This document shows positions 56,345-64,000 of a stretch of 64,000 nt of DNA, piece after piece. The stretch spans positions 124,001 to 188,000 of the forward strand of contig NZ_MTBC01000005.1 of the NCBI RefSeq assembly GCF_002072105.2, read 5' to 3'. Under the pieces are notes generated by a model that searched no databases, was not told the DNA's origin, and saw only the letters and a program-made list of their open reading frames with translations. Source of the stretch: Croceivirga radicis. GTDB lineage: Bacteria > Bacteroidota > Bacteroidia > Flavobacteriales > Flavobacteriaceae. The position numbers and the translations under genes are program-made. Position 1 is the stretch's first letter, and the number at the start of each line of letters is the position of its first letter.

Positions 56345-57451
56345 ATGAAGCAAAGTGTTACTGTTGTAAAAGATGATAATGTAAAGTTTGGTGCTACAGC
56401 AAAAGCTGTAGCGGCCAAGCTGCTACCTAAAATGCCTAAATGGAATGTACAGACCTTTCTTAGAAAAGTATTAATTCCGCTTGCATCCATTTTGTTGTTC
56501 ATTGGATTATGGCATGTGGGGGCAAAATCACTGTTTAATATAGAGGCTGATTATAAAATTGAGAAAGCCTTAACCGACCAAGGTCAAGCCGCGGCAGACG
56601 AGATGGCGGCGTGTATAGCTTCTGGTGATGTAAGCTGTCAACCCAACACTTTGCCGTCTCCTGCTCAGGTTTGGACGTCCTTTAATACACTTATTGCGGA
56701 CCATAAAACCATTAGTGCGGATAAAGCTGAGTTTAAGGCAAAAACGGCGGCTTTAAATGAAAAAAGAGAAGCAGAAGGTAAGGCGCCAATTACGTATACG
56801 GGTAGGCCTTCTTTTGTTGACCAGATTTTTACCAGTTTAAAAACGGTTTTCGCTGGCTTCCTTTTAGCCTTGGTTATTGCAGTTCCTGTTGGTATTATTA
56901 TAGGTCTGAGTTCAACTTTACGCAATAGCTTTAACTGGTTAATTCAGATTTTTAAACCCGTATCTCCTGTGGTTTGGTTGCTTTTGGTGTTCATGATTGT
57001 AAAAACCATGACCAAAGATTCAGACTCAGACAGTGCATTTATCATCTCGTTCATTAGTGTTGGGCTCTGTGCCATGTGGGCAACATTGGTCAATACGGCA
57101 ATGGGCGTATCAACGGTAGACAAAGATTACATTAACGTAGCCAAGGTTCTAAAATTAGGAGCAATCCAAAAGGTGTTTAAGGTGATATTACCCTCGTCTT
57201 TACCCTTAATATTCACAGGGTTACGAATTACCTTATCCGTAGCTTGGATGGTATTGATTGCCATTGAATTATTAGCCCAAAGTCCAGGATTAGGTTCGTT
57301 TGTATGGGAAGAATTCCAGAACGGCGCTAACGATTCCAACTCAAAAATAATCGTTGCCATGTTCGTTATTGGGATAATCGGTTTTTTACTCGACCGTATT
57401 ATGTTAACCATACAAAACATGGTGTCTTTCAACAAAAACGCAACAGCTTAA
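56345..57451 (+). CDS. nrtB: Nitrate ABC transporter permease
   Basis: 368 residues. An N-terminal membrane helix (about 43-60) is followed by a polar segment of about 110 residues, then five to six helices with the EAA-loop region ([20 protein letters not shown]). NrtB/SsuC family, half of a homodimeric channel. The segment between the first helix and the core is longer than in typical SsuC proteins. 12 bp after nrtA. Confidence 0.88.
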   Translation: MKQSVTVVKDDNVKFGATAKAVAAKLLPKMPKWNVQTFLRKVLIPLASILLFIGLWHVGAKSLFNIEADYKIEKALTDQGQAAADEMAACIASGDVSCQPNTLPSPAQVWTSFNTLIADHKTISADKAEFKAKTAALNEKREAEGKAPITYTGRPSFVDQIFTSLKTVFAGFLLALVIAVPVGIIIGLSSTLRNSFNWLIQIFKPVSPVVWLLLVFMIVKTMTKDSDSDSAFIISFISVGLCAMWATLVNTAMGVSTVDKDYINVAKVLKLGAIQKVFKVILPSSLPLIFTGLRITLSVAWMVLIAIELLAQSPGLGSFVWEEFQNGANDSNSKIIVAMFVIGIIGFLLDRIMLTIQNMVSFNKNATA

Positions 57452-57462
57452 ATAAAAGAGGT

Positions 57463-58302
57463 ATGGCGTATTTAGAACTAAAGAACATCAATAAAACATA
57501 CGGCACCGGAGCGGAAGCTACAGAGGTACTTACAGATATCAATCTTAGTATAGAAGAGGGCGAATTTGTAGCTATTGTAGGCTTTACCGGTAGTGGTAAA
57601 ACTACTCTAGTCAATTTAATTAATGGTTTGCTAAAACCTACAAGTGGCGAAGTACTGTTTAAAGGCGAACCGGTAAAAGGTACCAGTCACGAAAGAGGCG
57701 TTATTTTTCAGAATTATTCCCTTTTGCCATGGCTCACTGTAGGCCAGAATGTATCCATGGCGGTAAAAGAAGCTTTTCCAAAGGCAAGTAAAACCGAATT
57801 GAAGGAACGTGTAACGGAATACGTAAAAATGGTAAATCTGTTACCGGCCATCAATAAGAGACCTAAAGAACTTTCTGGGGGTATGCGTCAACGGGTATCT
57901 GTGGCCAGAGCGCTAGCAATGAATCCAGAAATGATAATCATGGATGAACCTTTAGGGGCTTTGGATGCCTTGACCAGAGGGAATTTACAAGACGAAATTT
58001 TAAAAATCTGGAGCAAAGACAAGCGTACAGCATTGTTAATTACCAATGATGTGGACGAGGGTATTTATATGGCAGACCGTATTATACCCTTAAAACCAGG
58101 GCCTAATGCTACGCTAGGGCCCGAGTTTAAGATAAATATAGACAGACCTAGGGATAAAACGGCTTTAAATGATAATCCAGAATACAAAAAGACCCGTAAC
58201 GCTATTATTGAATACCTCATGGGTATTGGAGAAGCGCGCAAGTCTGCCTCTAAGAAAGAATATGTTTTGCCAGATGTGGCCCCTAAAAGTTTTGTTGCCT
58301 AA
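57463..58302 (+). CDS. nrtC: Nitrate ABC transporter ATPase with altered H-loop
   Basis: 279 residues, ABC ATPase only, lacking the binding-protein domain that cyanobacterial NrtC carries. Walker [10 protein letters not shown], signature LSGGMRQR and Walker [12 protein letters not shown] are intact. The switch (H-loop) histidine is replaced: [10 protein letters not shown] has Asn where THD is expected. With the second ATPase intact at this site, the pair probably forms an asymmetric heterodimer. Paired with the gene 18 bp downstream. Confidence 0.85.
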   Translation: MAYLELKNINKTYGTGAEATEVLTDINLSIEEGEFVAIVGFTGSGKTTLVNLINGLLKPTSGEVLFKGEPVKGTSHERGVIFQNYSLLPWLTVGQNVSMAVKEAFPKASKTELKERVTEYVKMVNLLPAINKRPKELSGGMRQRVSVARALAMNPEMIIMDEPLGALDALTRGNLQDEILKIWSKDKRTALLITNDVDEGIYMADRIIPLKPGPNATLGPEFKINIDRPRDKTALNDNPEYKKTRNAIIEYLMGIGEARKSASKKEYVLPDVAPKSFVA

Positions 58303-58320
58303 TCTTTAAAAAAAGAAATC

Positions 58321-59148
58321 ATGTTTGTAGAAGTTACTAAAGAAGCACTTGGTCATCAAAATGGAATTACATTTCCGTCAGACAACGTAATGTTAGATTT
58401 AAACGACCTTAAAAAAGTGTACCCAACGCCAAAAGGGGATTATGTAGTCTTGGAACATCTAAATCTGCAGATATTAAAAGAAGAGTTTGTGACCATTATT
58501 GGGCATTCCGGTTGTGGTAAAACTACCATGCTCTCCATGATTGCAGGGTTAAATCCAATTTCTGATGGGCGTATTTCGGTTTTGGGTAGTCCTATAAAAG
58601 GGCCAGGGCCAGACCGCGGGGTTATTTTTCAGGCACCCAGTTTAATGCCATGGATGACCGCTTTGCAAAATGTATTGTTGGGGGTAAATCAGGTTTTTCC
58701 GCATGCCAGTAAATCCCAAAGAAAAGACATCGCTATGTATTACCTGGACAAGGTAGGGCTAGAAGGAGCTTTTCATAAAAAGGCGAACGAACTCTCTCAA
58801 GGAATGCAACAGCGAGTTGGTATTGCAAGGGCTTTCGCCATAAAACCCAAGGTATTGTTGTTAGATGAGCCTTTTGGAATGCTAGATTCCCTTACCCGTG
58901 GCGAACTACAAGATATTTTAATTGAAATCTGGAATAAAGAAAAAATTACTGCGGTGATGATTACCCATGATGTGGACGAAGCTATCTTTTTAGCAGACCG
59001 TGTGGTAATGATGACCAGCGGACCAAGAGCTAAAATTGGTGATGTCTTGCCTATAGAATTCAAACGTCCCCGAACCCGAAAATCGGTCTTGGAACATGCC
59101 GATTACTACAAGTATAGAAAACACTTAATCGATTTTTTAGAACACTAA
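58321..59148 (+). CDS. nrtD: Nitrate ABC transporter ATPase
   Basis: 275 residues. Walker [10 protein letters not shown], signature LSQGMQQR (Gln in place of the second Gly), Walker [12 protein letters not shown] and the H-loop His in [10 protein letters not shown] are present. It supplies the H-loop that its partner lacks. An N-terminal extension of about 35 residues precedes the ATPase core. Confidence 0.88.
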   Translation: MFVEVTKEALGHQNGITFPSDNVMLDLNDLKKVYPTPKGDYVVLEHLNLQILKEEFVTIIGHSGCGKTTMLSMIAGLNPISDGRISVLGSPIKGPGPDRGVIFQAPSLMPWMTALQNVLLGVNQVFPHASKSQRKDIAMYYLDKVGLEGAFHKKANELSQGMQQRVGIARAFAIKPKVLLLDEPFGMLDSLTRGELQDILIEIWNKEKITAVMITHDVDEAIFLADRVVMMTSGPRAKIGDVLPIEFKRPRTRKSVLEHADYYKYRKHLIDFLEH

Positions 59149-59191
59149 AAATTTCAATAAAAAAACTAAATAACCCAAACATTTAATCAGT

Positions 59192-60475
59192 ATGAAAAAG
59201 CTAATATGTACTATTGGCCTAGGTATCTTTTGCCTTGCCACCACCCAAGCACAGTTTACTCTAGATGGTCAATTTAGACCACGTACGGAATACAGAAACG
59301 GATTTGGAAGTATAATTCCTGATGCGGCCGACCCTGGTTTTGCCATTTCTACGCGGGCAAGACTAAACGCAGGCCTTAAAACCGAGAACTTTAATGTATT
59401 CTTAAGTATACAAGACGTTTTAGTTTGGGGTGAGAACAGACAGATTTTACCGGATGATCAAAACGATTCTTTTGCCGTTTTTGAAGCTTGGGCAGAATTG
59501 AACCTAGGTTCTGGGTGGTCTACCAAATTAGGGCGACAAGTATTATCGTATGACGACCAACGTATTTTAGGGGGGTTAGATTGGGCACAACAAGGTCGTA
59601 ACCATGATGCCGCCATGATTAAATATGGTAAGGATAAATTTAAAATGGATTTTGCCTTTGCTTTTAACCAAGATTTTGATAACCCAACTGGATTTCAATC
59701 TGTGGGTACGGCGTACAATACTACCGGATTCTTTAGCTATAAAACAATGCAAATGCTGCATTTGAGTCAGAAATGGGATTCGTTTTCTGGGAGTGCTTTG
59801 TTGATGAATAATGGGTTCCAAAATTTTGATGACGAAGGAGCAGCAGACGGTCTAAACAATCTGTTTACTGCTGGGGTACACCTTAAATACAACAAAGGTA
59901 GTTTTGGTGCTGCCGCCAATGCGTATTTCCAATCTGGAGAGCGCCAAGGCGGTTTGGAAGTTAAAGGGGCTAGTCTACTAGGATTAGATGTGTCCTATAT
60001 GGCATCGAGCAAAGTAGGACTAGGTGCCGGAGTGGAGTTTATTAGCGGCAATGATGGCGAAACTGCAGGGGAAACAGGAGCTTTCTTTCCTTTGTATGGT
60101 ACCAATCACAAGTTTAATGGTCTAATGGATTACTTCTACGTAGGTAACCATGCTAATTCTGTTGGGCTAACAGATGTACACTTAAGTGCTAATTTTAAAT
60201 TAGGAGAAAAAGGTGGCCTAATGGCAAAAGTGCTTAATTTCTCGGGCGCAGAAGAATTGCCCAGCGGCGAAAAATCTTTGGGAACGGAATTAGATTTGGT
60301 GTATTCCCAAGGCTTTAAAGGTTTTGCCTTAAAAGTGGGCTATTCGCATTTATTTCCTTCAGATGGTATGTACGAGCTTAAAGGGGTGGCAGAAGCAGAT
60401 GCGGCAAGTTCTCAAAATTGGGCTTGGGCCATGCTCATCATAAAACCTAAATTTTTCACCACAGCAGAAAAATAA
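59192..60475 (+). CDS. Outer-membrane porin, alginate-export-like family
   Basis: 427 residues with a signal peptide (MKKLICTIGLGIFCLATTQA). Alternating hydrophobic/polar beta strands with many Gly and aromatic residues, ending in a lysine-rich tail after IIKPKFF. Resembles AlgE/alginate_exp barrels. Located between the nitrate ABC genes and the NarL-like regulator, it is likely to pass nitrate or nitrite across the outer membrane. Followed by a terminator. Confidence 0.75.
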   Translation: MKKLICTIGLGIFCLATTQAQFTLDGQFRPRTEYRNGFGSIIPDAADPGFAISTRARLNAGLKTENFNVFLSIQDVLVWGENRQILPDDQNDSFAVFEAWAELNLGSGWSTKLGRQVLSYDDQRILGGLDWAQQGRNHDAAMIKYGKDKFKMDFAFAFNQDFDNPTGFQSVGTAYNTTGFFSYKTMQMLHLSQKWDSFSGSALLMNNGFQNFDDEGAADGLNNLFTAGVHLKYNKGSFGAAANAYFQSGERQGGLEVKGASLLGLDVSYMASSKVGLGAGVEFISGNDGETAGETGAFFPLYGTNHKFNGLMDYFYVGNHANSVGLTDVHLSANFKLGEKGGLMAKVLNFSGAEELPSGEKSLGTELDLVYSQGFKGFALKVGYSHLFPSDGMYELKGVAEADAASSQNWAWAMLIIKPKFFTTAEK

Positions 60476-60497
60476 AAGTAACACATTGCTTCGATTG

Positions 60498-60527
60498 GGT
60501 CATGTTGCTTAGGCAATGTGGCCTTTT
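60498..60527 (+). terminator. Terminator after the nrt/porin genes
   Basis: GGTCATGTTGC (60498-60508) pairs with GCAATGTGGCC (60513-60523), including three G-T wobbles, loop TTAG, then TTTT. Ends the nrtABCD-porin transcript ahead of the regulator gene. Confidence 0.6.
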
Positions 60528-60560
60528 CTAGTTTATAGATAATTCAATTACATTTGCGTT

Positions 60561-61244
60561 ATGGACCCACAAACTATGCAGCAGACTATAGAAATTGTTT
60601 TGGCAGACGACCACGCTTTGGTAAGAGATGGTATTCGTGCGCTACTAGAAGAAGAACAAGATTTAGATGTAGTTGCAGAAGTCAGCAATGGTCTAGAGGC
60701 CTTGGATGTGGTAGCGCAAAAAGCCCCGGATTTGTTGATAATCGATATTCGAATGCCGCAAATGGGTGGTATAGAGGCGGTAGAAAAATTAAATCTGCAG
60801 AAAGATCTTAAAACCAAATGCATCATTTTATCTATGCACGATTCTGAGGAGTATATTCTTAAATCGGTTAAGGCTGGTGCCAGCGGTTATTTGTTAAAAG
60901 ATACAGACAAGGCAGAGTTTATCAAAGCAATACATACCGTACAAAACGGCGGTAAATATTTTAGTGGCGATATTTCTAATGTGTTGGTGAACAATTTATT
61001 TGCTAATGCTAATGGGGCTGCAGAAAAAGTAGAAGGCGAAATACCGTTCGATTTAACCAAAAAAGAATTAAAGGTATTGGAGCTAATACTGGAAGGCTAT
61101 ACCAATAAAGAAATTTCAGAAAAGCTTCAGAATAGCAAAAGAACCATAGAAACGCATCGGTTTAACCTCATGAAAAAGATGGAGGTGAAAAACCTTATCG
61201 ACCTAACCAAAAAAGCGAGAGCGCACAATCTAAGCTCATTTTAA
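60561..61244 (+). CDS. NarL/FixJ-family response regulator
   Basis: 227 residues. Receiver domain with Asp62 in IIDIRMPQMGG and the acidic ADDH pair, then a LuxR-type helix-turn-helix (LTKKELKVLELILEGYTNKE, KRTIETHRFNLMKKM). A second in-frame Met lies five codons in (60576); a TAnnTTTG match (TACATTTG, 60549-60556) so close to the first ATG would favour the later start. Probable partner of the NarX-like kinase encoded 10 kb away in the nirBD unit. Candidate binder of the TACGTA motifs. Confidence 0.88.
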   Translation: MDPQTMQQTIEIVLADDHALVRDGIRALLEEEQDLDVVAEVSNGLEALDVVAQKAPDLLIIDIRMPQMGGIEAVEKLNLQKDLKTKCIILSMHDSEEYILKSVKAGASGYLLKDTDKAEFIKAIHTVQNGGKYFSGDISNVLVNNLFANANGAAEKVEGEIPFDLTKKELKVLELILEGYTNKEISEKLQNSKRTIETHRFNLMKKMEVKNLIDLTKKARAHNLSSF

Positions 61245-61316
61245 ACAATTCTTTCTGTTTGCCCCTATTTTTTGTTGAAACGCTATTTTTTGGACGCATA
61301 TTTATGATATAAATAC

Positions 61317-61334
61317 TACGTATTAATACGTATT
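61317..61334. promoter_or_regulatory. Tandem TACGTA / AATACGTATT motifs upstream of nasA
   Basis: TACGTA at 61317-61322 and 61327-61332, 10 bp apart, the second within AATACGTATT. A -7-like TAATTTTC (61339-61346, one mismatch) follows. Confidence 0.5.
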
Positions 61335-61372
61335 TTTATAATTTTCCATAAGCATTGGCAACTCCTTTGATT

Positions 61373-64000
61373 ATGAAAAATTCTACCTCACATAAAACTG
61401 TATGTTCCTATTGTGGTGTTGGTTGTGGTATGGTTATACACAAAGACCCAAAAGGGGCAATAACCCTAGAAGGAGATGCAGACTATCCCGTGAACAAAGG
61501 CATGCTTTGCTCCAAAGGGAAAACCTTGAATTATGTAGCACAAGATACCACAGACCGCATTCTATATCCAGAGATGAAGTGGAGTAAAAACCATGCAAGA
61601 CAACGGGTGTCTTGGGATGTTGCCTTTAAAAGAGGTGCTGCGGTCTTTAAAAGTATAATTCAAAAATACGGCCCAAACAGTGTGGGTATGTACGTTTCTG
61701 GGCAATGCCTTACAGAAGAATATTACCTAGCCAATAAATTAACCAAAGGTTTTTTTGGTACCAATAATATAGACACCAACTCGCGTTTATGCATGAGTTC
61801 TGCCGTTGTAGGGTATAAAAAAACGGTAGGTAATGATGCCGTGCCCATTGCCTATGCAGATATAGAATTGGCAGATTGTTTTTTAATTGCTGGAGCCAAT
61901 CCGGCTTGGTGCCACCCCATCTTGTTTAGGCGTATAGAAGCGCATAAAGAGAAAAACCCTAAGGTTAAGATTATTGTAGTAGATCCACGTAAGACACAAA
62001 GCTGTGCTTTGGCAGACTTGCACCTACAGCTATTACCCGGAACCGATGTAATCCTATTCAATGCCATAGCAAGATGGCTTATAGAAAAGAAAAAAATAGA
62101 TAAAGGATTTATAGCCAAGCATACCGTAAATTTTGAGGCATGCAAGCAAAAAGCTTTTGAATTGTCTTTAAAACAGGCAGCCAATTTGTGTGGTGTACCG
62201 GTAGATGATATTAGAAAAGCGGCCAGATATATAGCAGATGCCAAAGGTTTTATAAGTATGTGGACCATGGGGCTTAACCAAAGTGTTATTGGGGTAGATA
62301 AAAACGTATCCTTATTAAACCTTTCAATTTTAACTGGGCAAATTGGAAAACCCGGCAGCGGACCATTTTCATTAACCGGGCAGCCCAATGCCATGGGTGG
62401 TAGAGAGGTTGGTGGTATGGCAAGTTTACTGGCAGCTCATAAAGATTTAGGTAACCCCAAAGACCGGTTGGCCGTACAAGAATTTTGGAACAGTGGGCCC
62501 ATCCAAGCAGAACCTGGCTACACGGCCACAGAAATGTTTAAAGCCTTGGAAAGTGGTAAAATGAAAGCCGTATGGATTATTTGTACCAATCCTGTTGTGA
62601 GCTTACCTAATGCTAAGCTTGTAGAAAGAGCCCTAGAAAAAGCCCATTTTGTAATTGTACAAGATATAAGCCATAATTCTGAAACTACTAAATATGCAGA
62701 TTTACTGCTGCCTGCAGCAGGTTGGTTAGAGAAAGAGGGCACTATGACCAATAGTGAAAGGCGCATTAACTATTTGCCTAAAGTATTGGATGCTCCCGGA
62801 GAAGCCTTGCCAGATGCAGAAATTTTATGGCGCTTTGCGCAAGAAATGGGATTTAAAGGGTTTGATTATGAGTCGGCCGCAGAGGTGTATGATGAATATT
62901 GCCTTATGACAAAAGGTAGCAATATAGATATTGCGGGGTTATCTCATGAACGCTTGCAAAAAGAAGGCAGTTTTCAATGGCCGGTACCCCATGCCGAGCA
63001 TCCGGGAACACCACGTTTATTTACAGACCAAAATTATTACACCCTATCTGGTAAAGTACAGTTTAACGCACCCCAAAATCTGTATAACAAATCTGAAACT
63101 ACAAGCCCAGAGTTTCCATTGGTACTAAATACGGGTAGGGTAAGAGACCAGTGGCATACCCGTACCAAGACCGGTAAAGTTAAAAGGTTGCTTACCCACA
63201 TTCCCCAACCGTTTTTAGAAATGAATGCAGTTGATGCTTATGTTAGGGGAATCAAAGAAGGAGACTTGGTGGTAATTAAAAGTAAGCGGGGTACGGTTAG
63301 GGCCAAGGTTAATGTTAATTATGAAATACGGGAAAAGTTGGTTTTCTTACCCATGCACTGGGGTAAAATACTTAACCAAGATTTTAGCCGTGCCAATAAT
63401 TTAACCCACGCCTTGGTAGACCCAATTTCTAAGGAACCCGATTTTAAATACAGTGCCGTACAAGTAGAAAAATACAAAAAAGCCAAACAGAATTTGGTGA
63501 TTATTGGGGCAGGGGCGGCTGCCTACCGCTTTATTCAAACCTATAGAGATAAAAATAAGACCGACACGATATCCGTTTTTTCTAAAGAAGAAAACCCGTT
63601 CTATAATCGGGTTTTACTACCAGAATATGTGAATGAAGATTTGAGTTGGGACGCTTTAAAAAAATTTAAAGCGGGCGAATTGGAAAAACTTCAAGTTACT
63701 TTATATGCTAAAAATGGGATTCAGAAAATAGACACTCAGAAAAAGATAGTCTATGACGATTTTGGAAAGAAACATCCTTATGATTTGCTTATTATGGCAA
63801 CAGGGAGTAGAGCTTTTGTTCCGCAAGGAGTACGTATGGATTTGCCTGGGCGTTTTACCATGCGTGAAAAAGGGGATGCAGACCGATTAAAAAGCTACTT
63901 AAAACAAACGGGGCTAGCAAATGAGCAACAACATGTAGCTATTGTTGGTGGTGGATTGCTGGGACTGGAGTTAGCGGCATCACTAAAAAAAATTGGTTTA
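61373..64000 (+). CDS. nasA: Assimilatory nitrate reductase fused to FAD/NAD(P)H reductase (partial)
   Basis: The open frame runs 876 codons from ATG 61373 to the window edge with no stop. Residues 1-700 are a molybdopterin (bis-MGD) oxidoreductase with [4Fe-4S] ligands Cys11, Cys14, Cys18 and Cys46 and the likely Mo-binding Cys140 in SRLCMSSA. From about residue 706 a pyridine-nucleotide disulfide oxidoreductase domain begins (NLVIIGAGAAA, LLIMATGSRAFVPQG, VAIVGGGLLGLELA), like the N-terminus of NirB. Electron supply is thus built into the reductase. No Tat signal is visible, so it is cytoplasmic and assimilatory. The 3' end, perhaps with a BFD-like [2Fe-2S] domain, lies outside. Confidence 0.92.
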   Translation, partial: MKNSTSHKTVCSYCGVGCGMVIHKDPKGAITLEGDADYPVNKGMLCSKGKTLNYVAQDTTDRILYPEMKWSKNHARQRVSWDVAFKRGAAVFKSIIQKYGPNSVGMYVSGQCLTEEYYLANKLTKGFFGTNNIDTNSRLCMSSAVVGYKKTVGNDAVPIAYADIELADCFLIAGANPAWCHPILFRRIEAHKEKNPKVKIIVVDPRKTQSCALADLHLQLLPGTDVILFNAIARWLIEKKKIDKGFIAKHTVNFEACKQKAFELSLKQAANLCGVPVDDIRKAARYIADAKGFISMWTMGLNQSVIGVDKNVSLLNLSILTGQIGKPGSGPFSLTGQPNAMGGREVGGMASLLAAHKDLGNPKDRLAVQEFWNSGPIQAEPGYTATEMFKALESGKMKAVWIICTNPVVSLPNAKLVERALEKAHFVIVQDISHNSETTKYADLLLPAAGWLEKEGTMTNSERRINYLPKVLDAPGEALPDAEILWRFAQEMGFKGFDYESAAEVYDEYCLMTKGSNIDIAGLSHERLQKEGSFQWPVPHAEHPGTPRLFTDQNYYTLSGKVQFNAPQNLYNKSETTSPEFPLVLNTGRVRDQWHTRTKTGKVKRLLTHIPQPFLEMNAVDAYVRGIKEGDLVVIKSKRGTVRAKVNVNYEIREKLVFLPMHWGKILNQDFSRANNLTHALVDPISKEPDFKYSAVQVEKYKKAKQNLVIIGAGAAAYRFIQTYRDKNKTDTISVFSKEENPFYNRVLLPEYVNEDLSWDALKKFKAGELEKLQVTLYAKNGIQKIDTQKKIVYDDFGKKHPYDLLIMATGSRAFVPQGVRMDLPGRFTMREKGDADRLKSYLKQTGLANEQQHVAIVGGGLLGLELAASLKKIGL

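Noticed and set aside
60549-60556. TACATTTG as promoter of the NarL-like gene
   Set aside because: Exact -7 match, but it leaves only 4 bp to the first ATG and has no -33 box; it would work only with the later Met, so it is not listed as a promoter.

Overview
The window reads as chromosome of a marine-type flavobacterium (Bacteroidota, Flavobacteriia). Evidence: low G+C, lipoproteins with short lipoboxes, promoter elements of the TTTG / TAnnTTTG type, an NrdB carrying its own ATP-cone, a Nudix-family AraR-like regulator, and a bifunctional rhamnulose-phosphate aldolase/dehydrogenase. No rRNA, complete tRNA, CRISPR array, transposase or integrase gene was found.

Layout. (1) 1-3929: the right end of an integrated element. 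It carries a double-glycine, six-Cys peptide precursor and a C39-like/VKOR/thioredoxin membrane protein, then about 1.9 kb of decayed AT-rich DNA. It ends at a 21-bp copy of a tRNA 3' end (tRNA-Pro type) followed by what looks like that tRNA's native terminator. (2) 4194-11377: a lipoprotein formylglycine-generating enzyme, a 1480-residue CheB-CheR-PAS-histidine kinase-receiver fusion, a small unknown protein and an exported esterase. (3) 11416-14496: nrdB-nrdA, class I ribonucleotide reductase. (4) 14853-18808: galK-galT and glpD. (5) 19214-22568: a polyamine operon (arginine decarboxylase, agmatinase, deoxyhypusine-synthase-like protein) behind a strong promoter and a long leader, then small genes, a Nudix hydrolase, an RMD1/YagE-family protein, a RimB-RimK fusion and a lipoprotein. 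(6) 26485-33907, minus strand: L-rhamnose catabolism to DHAP plus L-lactate, L-lactate oxidation to pyruvate, and an NCS1-type permease in the same operon. (7) 34886-48117: an AraR-like regulator divergent from an eight-gene arabinose operon (two GH51, one GH127, araB, araD, araA, aldose epimerase, Na+/sugar symporter), with two 19-bp palindromic operators in the divergent promoter. (8) 48151-64000: nitrate assimilation. The minus-strand unit is nirB-nirD-DUF4202-NarX-like kinase-DUF7009. The plus-strand genes are cobA/SUMT, an NrtABCD-type ABC importer, an outer-membrane porin, a NarL-like regulator, and an assimilatory nitrate reductase fused to an FAD/NAD(P)H reductase domain that runs off the right edge.

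How it fits together: arabinan side chains are trimmed outside the cytoplasm, arabinose is imported by the symporter and passed through AraA, AraB and AraD. Rhamnose and galactose feed glycolysis through their own operons. Nitrate crosses the porin and ABC importer, is reduced by NasA then NirBD, with siroheme supplied by SUMT. The NarX-like kinase and NarL-like regulator, encoded at opposite ends of this locus, are the likely controllers. TACGTA motifs recur in the three main intergenic regions of that cluster and are the best candidate operator. The most open-ended items are the disulfide-rich peptide with its VKOR/thioredoxin partner on the element, the TACGTA regulon, the AraR palindromes, the NCS1 permease in a rhamnose operon, the asymmetric nitrate ABC ATPases and the NasA fusion.
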